A stretch of 64,000 nt of DNA from Pseudobutyrivibrio xylanivorans (GCF_010906925.1 NZ_VTVE01000001.1:1340278-1404277), one strand, 5' to 3'. Shown: positions 7,926-17,204, numbered from the stretch's first letter. Translations and numbers: made by a program. Notes: generated from the letters alone by a model not told the origin.

Positions 7926-8672
7926 TTACTTCATATCCTCAGCAAAAAACTGATATACCGCATCTGCCATCTCATCCATATGGCGTCCGTAGCAATGATC
8001 ATCATCTTTTATTGGAACAAGCTTTGCGTTTTTATAAAGCTTTGCAGCCTTTTCTCCATAGAAAAATGGGACCACCTCATCTGCTTCACCGTGAACTATT
8101 AGAACCGGACCATTATATCTTGCAATCTCATCCTCCACATGAATTGTCTGAGCTACTCTAATATAATTTCCCGACAGATTCCAATCACCGGATGATACAG
8201 TCTCAGGAATATTGTTCACATCGAAGGTCTGATCTAGAACGGAGCCTTCTCGACAGATTTCAGGAATCATCCAAGCTGGTGATAATGGAATAATTGCCTT
8301 AAAAGCAGTGTTGCACATACCACCTATAAGCATTGTCAGAAGTCCGCCCTGAGAGTGTCCGCACAAATATAAATCTGTTACAAAATCTAAAGTCTTGGCA
8401 TAATCAACTACAGCAAGAGCGTTTGTCACCCATTTATAAAGTGTGTGATTTTCAAACTGCCCATCACTTTTGCCATGACCATACATTTCTGCGCGAAGCA
8501 CAGCAACCCCAGCCTTATTGATAGCCTTTTGAACAGCTACAATATGGTCCTCTTCCATGTGACCAGTAAAGCCATGAATCAGAATACAAAGAGGCCCCTT
8601 TTCAAACCCCTCTGGAAAATCCAATTTGGCATGCAACTTAATCCCGTCACAATCAATGTAAAATTCCTTCAT
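7926..8672 (-). CDS. Alpha/beta hydrolase, feruloyl/cinnamoyl esterase (Est1E-like)
   Basis: This 248-residue cytoplasmic serine hydrolase has its nucleophile in GHSQGG (Ser107), the acid in VHGEADEVVPF and the histidine in DDHCYGRHM. The oxyanion motif HGFTGH and the YGHGKSDG segment match, as I remember it, the feruloyl esterase Est1E of Butyrivibrio proteoclasticus and lactobacillar cinnamoyl esterases. Such enzymes release hydroxycinnamates from plant cell-wall fragments after uptake. I chose the ATG at 8672, with AAGGAG ten bases upstream; the in-frame ATG at 8681 lies too close to that site. Confidence 0.8.
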   Translation of the reverse strand: MKEFYIDCDGIKLHAKLDFPEGFEKGPLCILIHGFTGHMEEDHIVAVQKAINKAGVAVLRAEMYGHGKSDGQFENHTLYKWVTNALAVVDYAKTLDFVTDLYLCGHSQGGLLTMLIGGMCNTAFKAIIPLSPAWMIPEICREGSVLDQTFDVNNIPETVSSGDWNLSGNYIRVAQTIHVEDEIARYNGPVLIVHGEADEVVPFFYGEKAAKLYKNAKLVPIKDDDHCYGRHMDEMADAVYQFFAEDMK

Positions 8673-8748
8673 TACCACCATTCTCCTTTTGCCTTTATTT
8701 CTAGTTTATTACATACCGCATATCCGTATGTTTCAATTCACTACCCCT

Positions 8749-10191
8749 CTAATTGTTTGCAATCGCCCATGGCATAACTACACCATTAATGTTTTCAAGC
8801 CATGTAGTTCCGTTTTTCCTTCTAACAGTAAGTGGTGTTACTGCTACTGTATTTTGAACTCGAACATCAAGATATCCTTCACTGTCAGCTGTTGAGCCTA
8901 ATGCACTTATTACATAAGATGTGCCATTTACAGTGCCAAGATAAATCATAGTATGACCTGAAAAATAAAGAGGAGTTCCTGGTGTACAACCAGAAATTAA
9001 TGCTGCCTTGCTTGCACTATCGTACTCGCCAACATTTACGCAAGTGCCAGGCACTTCCTTCTGCCAGTTAGTATTTCTAGGCATTTCTAATCCAAAGCAC
9101 TTATAAACATTTCTAACAAATGCAGAGCAGTCTACAGAATCAAGCATACCGCCCCATCCGTATGTATCTCCAAGATATTTAAAAGCTAAATCAACTGCAT
9201 TAGCTGATGTCATAGGTAAATATCCCTCGTTTACATCTTTATTCTGAGCAATTAATGCAATCTCCTTAACGCAGCTTCCGTCTGCACCTCTAGTTGGAAT
9301 ATATACAACATAATTATTCCATGTTCCTCGCATTGAAATATTTCTAGGAATCTCTGATTCTGGAACTAATTTAAGAGTGGTTCCCATAGTCAACTTAACA
9401 CCAGATACACTAGGTGCATAGTGTGACTCAGAAAGTGTGAAATAGTCTGTTGTTACCACAATAAAATCCTTATTGGATACACCTGTCTGCCACATATTAA
9501 GCCACTCAGCCTTGCTACCGCAAAAAGCTAAATCGCTTGCAAGTACCCAACCAGATACGCTATTAGAATATCCCCAATAGAAAACCTTATCATTTATAAC
9601 AGCTGTCTGCTTTACAATAAATGGCTCATTTACTCTAAGGCTAGATAAAGTAACCTCATCGTCTGAGTCTGTTTCATCATATCCAATATAATCAGCTGTA
9701 GGGATTGATTTGATTTGAGTCTGACTAACAGCAAGAGCATATTTAGGCCCAATTACTCCGTCCCAGCCTGTAGCTGAAACCAACTGGGAAATAGCCCCAT
9801 AATATGTAGCTGTGTCTGTCTGAACGCCATTAACAAAAATAGGTTTCTCAGGCTTCTCAGAAATAATAGCGCTAGCAAGATTGCCTTTAAGCTCTGAGCT
9901 GTCAAAGCTAGCATCCATAGCAGTCAAATCGTTCATATGACAATCAGCTGCCTTTAATGCTGCACTATTAAAAGAATTTATTTGATTGGCATCCATTAAA
10001 ACTGTGCCATTTGTATCGCCATATAAATTATTCCAATATGTAGGATTACACATTTCCTGTGTAACTGAACTCTCTGTAGCTACCTCAGCATGAACAGCAC
10101 TAGTACCTACGCTTGCTAATAATACTGCAGCAAGTGCTACCATAGATAGTGCCTTAACAATAGTTCTTCCATGTCTAGTTAATCTAGTCAT
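8749..10191 (-). CDS. Secreted NlpC/P60 (C40) peptidoglycan hydrolase with SH3 domains
   Basis: This is a 480-residue exported endopeptidase that cuts peptide stems of the cell wall. A basic N-terminus and a hydrophobic stretch ending in AVHAE (about residue 36) form the signal peptide. An N-terminal helper domain (about 45-165) and two SH3-like regions (about 170-225 and 240-310) precede the catalytic domain. The catalytic cysteine is C355 in DSVDCSAFVRNVY and the histidine is H413 in SGHTMIYLG. The ATG overlaps the stop codon of the AraC-type regulator (ATGA) with an AAAGGAGG ribosome site, so the two are co-transcribed and the regulator may control it. Confidence 0.92.
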   Translation of the reverse strand: MTRLTRHGRTIVKALSMVALAAVLLASVGTSAVHAEVATESSVTQEMCNPTYWNNLYGDTNGTVLMDANQINSFNSAALKAADCHMNDLTAMDASFDSSELKGNLASAIISEKPEKPIFVNGVQTDTATYYGAISQLVSATGWDGVIGPKYALAVSQTQIKSIPTADYIGYDETDSDDEVTLSSLRVNEPFIVKQTAVINDKVFYWGYSNSVSGWVLASDLAFCGSKAEWLNMWQTGVSNKDFIVVTTDYFTLSESHYAPSVSGVKLTMGTTLKLVPESEIPRNISMRGTWNNYVVYIPTRGADGSCVKEIALIAQNKDVNEGYLPMTSANAVDLAFKYLGDTYGWGGMLDSVDCSAFVRNVYKCFGLEMPRNTNWQKEVPGTCVNVGEYDSASKAALISGCTPGTPLYFSGHTMIYLGTVNGTSYVISALGSTADSEGYLDVRVQNTVAVTPLTVRRKNGTTWLENINGVVMPWAIANN

Positions 10192-11063
10192 AATACCTCC
10201 TTTTCCTTTACACGTAAGCTCCTATACTCCCCTGGAGACATACCTTTTTCGGCGCGAAATACTCTATTAAAGCTAGGGATACTTTGAAATCCCGCAAGCA
10301 TCGCAACCTCGGTAAGTGGTCTATTGTCCAGACTCAACAGTTCTGTAGCCTTTTCCATCCTAATCATGTTTAGCCATTTGCTATAATTAGTGCCAGTAAC
10401 TGTCTTGAATAGTCTGGAAAAATAATCCTTACTAATGCCGGCCATCTTTGCCATAGTCGCCTGTGACAAATCGTCAGCAGTAAGGTTATTTTTAATGTAA
10501 TCAGTAACTGATATCATACGTCGCATGATATCTTCATTATATCCATTATTATCCAGAGAATTAATTTCTGGGGCAAACTCATTTTTATGCTCATCTAGTG
10601 TAAGCATAAACTCCATAAGAAGCATGCAACATCTCAGCTCTTTATCAGATGAATCTGAAAAGAAAATGTCTCGCATCTTATGAACAATCTCCTGTAACTG
10701 TAAAACTAACTGCCGATGATTATTTACGCAAAGTACATGAAGATTTCTATAAAAATGCATGATACGTTGAAGATCAAATAATGAATTCATAAAAGTATTG
10801 CTAAATTGAATAATTAATGCCTCTTCCAAATTCGTATCTACTACCTCATGCATCTCTCTAGGCCAAACCAATACAAAATCACCTGACACTAAATCGTAGG
10901 TATTTTGATTGACCATGAAAATGTGCCTATCTCCTGGCCCTACTAAAATAATCTCTCCATAGGAATGCCAATGCCTCTTGTAATTGCGACCTTGATTTCC
11001 CATGAAAATATTAATAGCGCCTACATCATGTAAGCCTTGCATTTCATACTGGCTAAAGTCCAT
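10188..11063 (-). CDS. AraC-family transcriptional regulator
   Basis: This is a 291-residue regulator. The N-terminal half is a cupin-type sensing domain (RHWHSYGEIILVGPG). The C-terminal ~100 residues hold the two helix-turn-helix motifs of the AraC family (MAKMAGISKDYFSRLFKTVTG and LTEVAMLAGFQSIPSFNRVFR). The effector is unknown; cupin AraC proteins often sense sugars. It is the first gene of a two-gene unit with the NlpC/P60 hydrolase, and a good sigma-A promoter lies just upstream. Confidence 0.92.
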   Translation of the reverse strand: MDFSQYEMQGLHDVGAINIFMGNQGRNYKRHWHSYGEIILVGPGDRHIFMVNQNTYDLVSGDFVLVWPREMHEVVDTNLEEALIIQFSNTFMNSLFDLQRIMHFYRNLHVLCVNNHRQLVLQLQEIVHKMRDIFFSDSSDKELRCCMLLMEFMLTLDEHKNEFAPEINSLDNNGYNEDIMRRMISVTDYIKNNLTADDLSQATMAKMAGISKDYFSRLFKTVTGTNYSKWLNMIRMEKATELLSLDNRPLTEVAMLAGFQSIPSFNRVFRAEKGMSPGEYRSLRVKEKEVL

Positions 11064-11101
11064 CCCATAAACCCCACATAATAATAGATATATTGCCCTT
11101 A

Positions 11102-11130
11102 ATTGTATTTTTTTTGCAAAATATTGTCAA
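11102..11130 (-). promoter_or_regulatory. Sigma-A promoter for the AraC-NlpC/P60 operon
   Basis: On the minus strand TTGACA (11125-11130) and TACAAT (11102-11107) are separated by 17 bases, about 40 nt before the regulator start. Confidence 0.65.
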
Positions 11131-11171
11131 TTTTTGTCATCTAAATGTTAAATATTGTAAGAGAATTAGAC

Positions 11172-11202
11172 AAAAAAGAGAACCACCCAAAGGATGGTTC
11201 TC
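11172..11202 (-). terminator. Rho-independent terminator of the sulfur/spermidine synthase-like operon
   Basis: Minus-strand GAGAACCA and TGGTTCTC form the stem, with extra GG/CC pairs inside, followed by TTTTTT. It lies 28 nt after the stop codon of the TtcA-like gene. Confidence 0.85.
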
Positions 11203-11230
11203 CATATTTTTTATCATAACTTAAGAGTAA

Positions 11231-12397
11231 CTATTCATCATAGGTATCAAGGAAATGATGCTTAACTCCATCTTGCTTGTAAGCAATAACTGTAGCTAGA
11301 TTAACATTTTCCACGCTGCGGAAAATATTGGATTCCACATAAGGATTAACCTTTTTAAGCTCAGCAATGAGATTTCTAGTCTCAAGTCTCTTTGATGCGC
11401 TGGTACCATCAACTGAGCAGCTGTCGCAAGTCTCAGTAAAGTGACAAGCACACTGTAGGAAGTGAAGGCCATTGTATCTCTGCCATGCGATAATATCATC
11501 CTGGCGCACCAGATAGAGTGGCCTAATCAGCTCCATGCCCTCGAAATTAGTGGAATGAAGCTTTGGCATCATAGTCTGCACCTGGGCCCCGTAAAGCATT
11601 CCCATAAGAATAGTCTCGATAACATCGTCATAATGATGGCCCAAAGCTATTTTGTTGCAGCCCAATTCCTTGGCCTTGGAATACAGATGTCCTCTTCTCA
11701 TTCTGGCGCAAAGATAACATGGGTTCTTATCTACTGTATCAACCGCATCAAATATATCGCTTTCATACACAACAATAGGAATGCCCATAAGCTTGGCATT
11801 GCTCTCTATAAGCTGTCTATTTACCTGGCTATATCCAGGGTCCATTACAAGAAATGTTAGCTCAAAATTCACCTTCTGATGGCGCTTAATCTCCTGAAAA
11901 AGCTTTGCCATAAGCATAGAGTCCTTGCCCCCAGAAATACACACGCAGATATGGTCTCCCTCTTTGATAAGCTCATACTGCTTGCAGGCTCTGGCAAATG
12001 GTGAAAAAAGAGTCTTGTGGAATTTCTTTCGAATGCTTTTTTCTATCTCAGCTGTCTTCTCAGAAAGCTCTGCCTCTCCCTCAGATTCCTGCTGCTCCAT
12101 AAGTGCTGAAAGGTAGCTATTATATCCACCCTTTAAGCTAACAGCATCAAATCCCTCATCGCAAAGAAGCTCAGCATCATCCACTGAAATCTGACCTCTT
12201 GTACAGTACAAAACAATCTTTTTCGATTTATCAAGTCTAGCTACGACACCCTCAAAATCCGTCTCAAAAATCTCGTGAGTAATGCTGATGGCATTTGGAA
12301 TCATTCCATATTTTAGACTGCCTTCATTTCGAATGTCGACTAATACATAACTCCCTTCTGCTAATTCTGTTAATTCCTTATAAGATATTTCTTTCAT
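11231..12397 (-). CDS. Rhodanese-TtcA fusion: PP-loop tRNA thiolation-type ATPase
   Basis: This 388-residue protein has two domains. Residues 1-100 are a rhodanese domain with a persulfide-carrying cysteine C65 in LYCTRGQ. Residues 120-388 are a TtcA-type PP-loop ATPase with SGGKDS at 155-160, the pair C227-x-x-C230 (PCYLC), and further cysteines at 316, 318, 324 and 327. TtcA proteins adenylate and thiolate tRNA cytidine-32 using an Fe-S cluster. Here the rhodanese domain probably delivers the sulfur directly, perhaps from IscS encoded nearby. The protein is the last of a three-gene operon (gap of 9 nt to the precorrin-2 dehydrogenase-like gene). The exact tRNA target is inference. Confidence 0.85.
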   Translation of the reverse strand: MKEISYKELTELAEGSYVLVDIRNEGSLKYGMIPNAISITHEIFETDFEGVVARLDKSKKIVLYCTRGQISVDDAELLCDEGFDAVSLKGGYNSYLSALMEQQESEGEAELSEKTAEIEKSIRKKFHKTLFSPFARACKQYELIKEGDHICVCISGGKDSMLMAKLFQEIKRHQKVNFELTFLVMDPGYSQVNRQLIESNAKLMGIPIVVYESDIFDAVDTVDKNPCYLCARMRRGHLYSKAKELGCNKIALGHHYDDVIETILMGMLYGAQVQTMMPKLHSTNFEGMELIRPLYLVRQDDIIAWQRYNGLHFLQCACHFTETCDSCSVDGTSASKRLETRNLIAELKKVNPYVESNIFRSVENVNLATVIAYKQDGVKHHFLDTYDE

Positions 12398-12406
12398 TAT
12401 ATTCCT

Positions 12407-13039
12407 CTACAAAGTCATACTAATGGCCCCAAGCAACTCTTCTATCTCCTCGTCTGTTGGAATGCCATCATAGCAAAGAGCATAGTCAATAAGCTGCTCG
12501 AATGCACTCTTGCGACTAGACTCCAGTGGGAAAAGCTCCTTGATTGGCTGACGCCAACGACCAAGAACTTCATTAAGCTCACCAAGCCTAGGTGTAAGTA
12601 TTTCTTTTTCTTTATTCTTAAGATATTGAGTAAGGGCAGGGCTATTGCCTCCACTTGAAAATGCACCTACAAGATTCTGCTCCTTGATATAAGAAGGAAA
12701 AATAAAGCTGCATTTTTCCTGGTCGTCAACTACATTTACAGGTATTCCACCCTCTGAGCACATCATATAAATCTGCCCATTTAATTCATTGTCGCTTGTT
12801 GCAACAATAACCAATTTTCTATCTTGCAAATCAAATGGCGTAAACTCTCTCTGCTCAAGAAGCAAGTGATCCGTCTCCTCTGAAAGTGCGGCCAAATCCA
12901 TTGAAATCTCTTTTGCAATAACATGGACTTTTGCGCCAAAATCCAGAAGAACGTTAACCTTTCTAAGGGCTACAGAGCCTCCTCCTACGACCAGACAATT
13001 GGCGTCTGTCAAATCAACAAACATTGGAAAATAAGCCAT
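12407..13039 (-). CDS. Precorrin-2 dehydrogenase / sirohydrochlorin ferrochelatase-like protein (Met8/CysG-N type)
   Basis: This is a 210-residue protein with an N-terminal NAD-binding Rossmann motif VVGGGSVALRK and the VVDDQEKCSFIFPS segment typical of the Met8/CysG N-terminal domain. The family oxidises precorrin-2 to sirohydrochlorin and may insert iron to make siroheme. No other tetrapyrrole gene is in the window, which is unusual for this family. It lies between the spermidine synthase-like gene (13 nt) and the rhodanese-TtcA gene (9 nt), suggesting a shared role in sulfur or redox metabolism. Confidence 0.85.
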   Translation of the reverse strand: MAYFPMFVDLTDANCLVVGGGSVALRKVNVLLDFGAKVHVIAKEISMDLAALSEETDHLLLEQREFTPFDLQDRKLVIVATSDNELNGQIYMMCSEGGIPVNVVDDQEKCSFIFPSYIKEQNLVGAFSSGGNSPALTQYLKNKEKEILTPRLGELNEVLGRWRQPIKELFPLESSRKSAFEQLIDYALCYDGIPTDEEIEELLGAISMTL

Positions 13040-13052
13040 AAAATCCCCTCTC

Positions 13053-14663
13053 TTATATCAATTCTAAAAGTCCCGAAAGACCCTTATCCTTATATATTCT
13101 TTTATAATAATTTACTTCATCCACGATAATTTCGTCAATTATTTGCATACCTAGAAGCTCAACCGGAGCTTTGTCATCAGTCATAATCAAATCACCTGGA
13201 TTGTACGCTTGCAACCCCTCATAGGACTTTCCCATCATATATCGTAAATCCGAATCAGTCTCTCTATTAATAGCCCCTTCTAGATTAGCCACCATCTCCG
13301 AATTAAAGCTAGCGTATAAAACTCTGTTGCTCCATCCACTAACATCTGCTGTGTAAATGTATGGAAATACACTGCCTATAGTATCAGAAAGGTAATCATT
13401 AATATTTCCTGGGGTATCACTTCTCATATTAAGATTGACTACCATCACACCATTTTCATCGAGATGGTCTGCTACCAACTGAAAGAACTCCTGGGAAGAC
13501 ATCTGAAATGGAATGGTAATATCCTGATAGGCATCCACCATAATCACATCGTATTTTTCATCAATAGCATTAAGATATGCCCTGCCATCGTATGTGACAA
13601 CAGGAACATCCTCTGGCAGTTCAAAATACTTCGTGGCCAAATCGGTGATTTTTCCATCAATCTCAACACCGGTAATATCTACATTGTCAAAATATCTCTC
13701 ACACTGAGTAGCAAATGTTCCACTGCCATTTCCAAGGATAAGTATCTTTAAGGGTGTCTCCTTCGCCTCTTCATTTGCCATATAAAGTGACGCCATGGCA
13801 TAGTCATAGTACAAGCCGGTAGGCCCCTTTTCCTTTTGATATACCGACTGGACGCCAAACAACACATTGGTAGAAAGTGTCACCTGTTTATCGTCCTCAT
13901 ACACCTGCAGGTAGTTATAAATAGATTCACCCTCATAGTTAAGATTAGTCTGCCAAAAAGCAAAGCTATTGCTATGGCCAAGTAGGCAGCAGACTAAAAA
14001 TAGCACTATGCTAATAGGAACCCTCTTGGCCTGTGAAAAATTTATCTTTGAACTTACAAAATATACAATGCAAAGCACTAAAAGTATTCCAGCAAAAATC
14101 AAGAATGTAACTGCTGTACCCACTGCAGGAATACTAATAAATGTAGGCACGAAGGTGCCTATGATACTTCCGATTGTGTTGCTGGCATTGAGCTTTCCAA
14201 CTACACTTCCGCTGTCATCCAAGCTATCCACAGAAAACTTTACAAGGGAAGGAGTAACTGTTCCCAGAAGAAATAACGGAAATACGAATAACACCATGCA
14301 GGCAACAAATCCTGCAATAACAAGGAAATGATTGCTAACTGCAAAAATCAGAAGCGCCGATATTCCAATAATTATATATTTTCCAACTACAGGAATAAGT
14401 CCTATCCAAATGGCTGCTATCACAATCCTCTTATAAAGCTTATCTGGATTGGGATCCTTGTCTGCCATCCTGCCACCGTAAAGGTTTCCAAGCGCCATGG
14501 CTATCATAATTGTTCCTATTATAATGGTCCACACTATTTGTGATGAACTAAAATAAGGCGCCAATAGTCTGCTGGCACCTAGCTCTACAGCCATAACTGA
14601 CATTCCTGCGAAAAACTCTGTCAAATACAGGTAAATTTTATTTTTTAGTATTGGTCTTTCCAT
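13053..14663 (-). CDS. Membrane-fused spermidine synthase-like protein
   Basis: This is a 536-residue fusion. The first ~235 residues hold six to seven transmembrane helices resembling a half transporter. The C-terminal part (about 290-480) has the Rossmann fold of spermidine synthases, with LILGNGSGTFATQCE as the nucleotide-binding loop and MVDAYQD near the active site. The usual GGGDG and acceptor-binding signatures of true spermidine synthases are altered, so the methylthioadenosine-linked reaction and polyamine product are uncertain. It is the first gene of the operon with the Met8-like and TtcA-like genes; a GGGGAC ribosome site precedes the ATG. Confidence 0.8.
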   Translation of the reverse strand: MERPILKNKIYLYLTEFFAGMSVMAVELGASRLLAPYFSSSQIVWTIIIGTIMIAMALGNLYGGRMADKDPNPDKLYKRIVIAAIWIGLIPVVGKYIIIGISALLIFAVSNHFLVIAGFVACMVLFVFPLFLLGTVTPSLVKFSVDSLDDSGSVVGKLNASNTIGSIIGTFVPTFISIPAVGTAVTFLIFAGILLVLCIVYFVSSKINFSQAKRVPISIVLFLVCCLLGHSNSFAFWQTNLNYEGESIYNYLQVYEDDKQVTLSTNVLFGVQSVYQKEKGPTGLYYDYAMASLYMANEEAKETPLKILILGNGSGTFATQCERYFDNVDITGVEIDGKITDLATKYFELPEDVPVVTYDGRAYLNAIDEKYDVIMVDAYQDITIPFQMSSQEFFQLVADHLDENGVMVVNLNMRSDTPGNINDYLSDTIGSVFPYIYTADVSGWSNRVLYASFNSEMVANLEGAINRETDSDLRYMMGKSYEGLQAYNPGDLIMTDDKAPVELLGMQIIDEIIVDEVNYYKRIYKDKGLSGLLELI

Positions 14664-14726
14664 TATTGTCCCCCACCTTATAATTCAATTGAATTAATTA
14701 TATGGTGTCCTCTATTCTATTGCAAT

Positions 14727-14756
14727 AAAAAGGTCAGGAGCCTTTATCTCCTGACC
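14727..14756 (-). terminator. Rho-independent terminator of iscS-iscU
   Basis: On the minus strand GGTCAGGAG and CTCCTGACC form a perfect 9-bp stem with a 7-base loop, followed by TTTTT. It begins 12 nt after the iscU stop codon. Confidence 0.9.
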
Positions 14757-14767
14757 ACACTCTTTAG

Positions 14768-15205
14768 TTACTGTAAATGACATGCCTCGCAGTCATGATC
14801 CTCTGGGAAATCAGCTGGATCATATTCGATTCCATTCTTGTCATAGTAATCCTTTACTGCTGATTTGATTGCCTCCTCAGCAAGTACTGAACAGTGAAGC
14901 TTGTGAGGTGGAAGTCCATCTAACGCCTCTGTAACAGCCTTGTTTGTAAGCTGTAATGCCTCAGAAAGTGGCTTGCCCTTAATGAGCTCTGTAGCCATTG
15001 AGCTAGATGCAATGGCACTACCGCAACCAAATGTCTCAAACTTTACGTCGTTGATGACCTGCTCATCGTTAATCTTTAAATAGATTTTCATAATATCGCC
15101 GCAGACTGGATTTCCTACTTCTCCAACTCCATCAGCATCCTCTATAACTCCCACATTTCTTGGGTTTCTAAAATGGTCCATAACCTTTTCACTATAAAGT
15201 GCCAT
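14768..15205 (-). CDS. iscU: Fe-S cluster scaffold protein IscU/NifU-like
   Basis: This is a 145-residue scaffold on which IscS-derived sulfur and iron are assembled into clusters. The three conserved cysteines are C35 (NPVCGD, with the regulatory aspartate D37), C61 (FGCGSAIASS) and C105 (LHCSVLAE). An additional C139-x-x-C142 pair near the C-terminus (DCEACH) is characteristic of the clostridial NifU-like form rather than of proteobacterial IscU. It lies 14 nt downstream of iscS with an AAGGAGGAA ribosome site and is followed by a strong terminator. Confidence 0.93.
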   Translation of the reverse strand: MALYSEKVMDHFRNPRNVGVIEDADGVGEVGNPVCGDIMKIYLKINDEQVINDVKFETFGCGSAIASSSMATELIKGKPLSEALQLTNKAVTEALDGLPPHKLHCSVLAEEAIKSAVKDYYDKNGIEYDPADFPEDHDCEACHLQ

Positions 15206-15219
15206 TTTTCATTTCCTCC

Positions 15220-16425
15220 TTATACTGCTTTATGCTCTGAAAAAACGTGTGGTCTCTTGCCAGTTGTTAAATCACCCCAGAATGGTGAAAAGCTTCTAAG
15301 ATACTCCACAACCTCTGTTACAGATTTGATGATGTAGTCTACCTGCTCCTCATCTGCATCCTCTCCAAGAGAAATTCTAAGAGAACCATGCGCCACCTCA
15401 TGTGGTCTTCCGATAGCAAGAAGTACATGGCTAGGATCAAGTGAGCCTGATGTACAAGCTGAGCCTGATGACACTGCAATTCCCTTGTCATCTAAAAGAA
15501 GAAGCAATGACTCTCCCTCAATTCCCTCAAAGCAGAAATTAACATTTGGCTTTACTCTCTGGCGTCTGTCACCATTGAGCTCTGAATAAGGAATCTTTGA
15601 AAGTCCCTCAATAAGTCTGTCCTGAAGCTTCTCGAATTTTGCATTGTTCTCATCCATATGCTCAACAGCATCCTCGAGAGCTACTGTCATACCAACAATA
15701 CCTGCAAGATTTTCTGTACCTGCTCTCTTACCTCTCTCCTGAGCACCACCATTGATGATGTTAGTAAGAGCAACACCGCCTCTAGCATAAAGCACACCAA
15801 CGCCCTTTGGTCCGTGGAACTTATGAGCTGAGATTGAAAGCATATCAATATTCTGCTCTACAACATTAATATGAATATGACTAACAGCCTGAACTGCATC
15901 TGTGTGGAAAAGAACACCCTTCTCCTTGCAAATAGCACCGATTTCAGCGATTGGCTGAACTGTTCCGATTTCATTGTTAGCGTACATGATTGTTACAAGT
16001 GCAGTGTCCTCACGAATAGCATCTGCTACCTGCTCAGGTGTAACAACACCATTCTCATGTACATCAAGAAGTGTTACTTCAAAGCCTTCCTTCTCAAGAG
16101 CCTGAAGAGTATGAAGTACTGCATGGTGTTCAAACTTTGTTGAGATAATATGCTTCTTTCCCTTCTTATCTCCAAATCTGGCAGCTGATACGATAGCCTG
16201 ATTGTCAGCCTCGCTACCACCTGATGTAAAGTAAATCTCACGTGGCTTAGCTCCTAAGATTTTTGCAATTCTCTCTCTTGATTCCTCAAGAATCTCCTTA
16301 GCCTTCTGTCCTACTGAATATAAGCTAGATGGATTTCCATATACTTCTGTGTATATTGGAACCATTGCATCTAATACATTTTTACTAACGGCTGTTGTTG
16401 CCGCATTATCTGCATAAACAAACAT
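15220..16425 (-). CDS. iscS: Cysteine desulfurase IscS/NifS
   Basis: This 401-residue PLP enzyme converts cysteine to alanine and an enzyme-bound persulfide. The PLP lysine is K202 ([12 protein letters not shown]), the aspartate and histidine contacts are in HTDAVQA and FEHHAVLHT, and the active cysteine is C324 in [10 protein letters not shown]. It is the first gene of the iscS-iscU pair and is a likely sulfur source for the TtcA-like, MnmA and Fe-S proteins in this region. A GAAAGGAACAGGAG ribosome region precedes the ATG, and a palindrome that could bind an Rrf2-type regulator lies at 16461-16483. Confidence 0.95.
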   Translation of the reverse strand: MFVYADNAATTAVSKNVLDAMVPIYTEVYGNPSSLYSVGQKAKEILEESRERIAKILGAKPREIYFTSGGSEADNQAIVSAARFGDKKGKKHIISTKFEHHAVLHTLQALEKEGFEVTLLDVHENGVVTPEQVADAIREDTALVTIMYANNEIGTVQPIAEIGAICKEKGVLFHTDAVQAVSHIHINVVEQNIDMLSISAHKFHGPKGVGVLYARGGVALTNIINGGAQERGKRAGTENLAGIVGMTVALEDAVEHMDENNAKFEKLQDRLIEGLSKIPYSELNGDRRQRVKPNVNFCFEGIEGESLLLLLDDKGIAVSSGSACTSGSLDPSHVLLAIGRPHEVAHGSLRISLGEDADEEQVDYIIKSVTEVVEYLRSFSPFWGDLTTGKRPHVFSEHKAV

Positions 16426-16460
16426 TATCTCCTGTTCCTTTCACTTTTTTTATCTTAAAT

Positions 16461-16483
16461 ATATTTACCTACTGGTTAAATAT
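16461..16483. promoter_or_regulatory. Candidate operator upstream of iscS (palindrome)
   Basis: ATATTTA and TAAATAT flank a 9-base centre containing ACC-TACT-GGT, a perfect 7-9-7 inverted repeat 36 nt before the iscS start. Rrf2-family regulators (IscR, CymR) often bind AT-rich dyads near such genes, but this is not a match to a consensus I can state with certainty. Confidence 0.35.
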
Positions 16484-16494
16484 GTGATTACTAT

Positions 16495-16528
16495 AAAAAG
16501 AATCGCCTATATAGTCAATAGGCGATTC
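16495..16528 (-). terminator. Rho-independent terminator of the ECF S-component gene
   Basis: GAATCGCCTAT and ATAGGCGATTC form a perfect 11-bp stem with a 7-base loop. On the minus strand it is followed by TTTTTATAG. It separates the S-component gene from iscS. Confidence 0.9.
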
Positions 16529-16570
16529 CACTTTTTTCAATAGATGAAATATTTTATCAATAATGGTCTC

Positions 16571-17137
16571 TTATCGAGAAAGTTTAGTAAGCAAAGGATA
16601 AAGAACTGTGGAAATAATTACTCCAAAAACTCCCTGTATAATATTTGGAATCAAGCCTGCTGTAGCAGCCACAAATCCAGCTTGTACTGAGGAGCCATTT
16701 ACAGTGGCAAGCATGAAAATTTCAAAAAGGAAATATCCAACCACCATCACAGCCTCTCCTGTTATTCCTGAAATAATCACTGGCGCAGGATTGGTTTTTG
16801 AAGAAATAACCTTTTTCATAAAAACAAAAACAAAATACCCTACAAACGCAGTCAGTGCCTTAATGATAAAAGTGGCAGGAACATAAATAAAATATCCGCC
16901 AATTAAATCAGAAAGAGCTGAACCAATGCCTGCTGCCAAGCCTCCCCAAATAGGCCCTAGTAAAAGACCCGATAACAAAACAAATCCGTCTCCTGGATGA
17001 ATATATCCATTTGTCGGTGTTGGAACTTTTATAATCATAGTGCCCACACATGTAAGTGCAGCCATCAAAGAAGCAATAATCAAAGTATGAGTGGTTTCAG
17101 TTGCGTTAGTTTTTGTGCTGATAGATGTGTTTTTCAT
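16571..17137 (-). CDS. ECF transporter S component, probable vitamin B6-type (PdxU2/HmpT-like)
   Basis: This is a 188-residue membrane protein with about six helices. The segment YIHPGDGFVLLSGLLLGP followed by GGLAAGIGSALSDLIGGY is typical of S components of the thiamine-precursor/pyridoxine group. It would capture the vitamin and use a shared EcfAA'T module encoded elsewhere. The divergent MocR/PdxR-like regulator makes vitamin B6 the best guess for the substrate. I chose the ATG at 17137, five bases after a GGAGG site, over the ATG at 17149. A strong terminator follows it, so it is probably monocistronic. Confidence 0.83.
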   Translation of the reverse strand: MKNTSISTKTNATETTHTLIIASLMAALTCVGTMIIKVPTPTNGYIHPGDGFVLLSGLLLGPIWGGLAAGIGSALSDLIGGYFIYVPATFIIKALTAFVGYFVFVFMKKVISSKTNPAPVIISGITGEAVMVVGYFLFEIFMLATVNGSSVQAGFVAATAGLIPNIIQGVFGVIISTVLYPLLTKLSR

Positions 17138-17193
17138 GATGTCCTCCATTTAAACTTTTTATTCGAAAGCACTTCCTAATCATTTATGTTAGC

Positions 17194-17204
17194 GGTATAA
17201 TACC
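17194..17204. promoter_or_regulatory. Palindrome in the divergent ECF-S / MocR intergenic region
   Basis: GGTATAATACC is a perfect 11-bp palindrome containing a TATAAT-like -10 element, midway between the divergent starts at 17137 and 17259. It is a plausible site for control of one or both promoters by the adjacent regulator. PdxR sites in other bacteria are usually direct repeats, so the assignment is weak. Confidence 0.3.
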
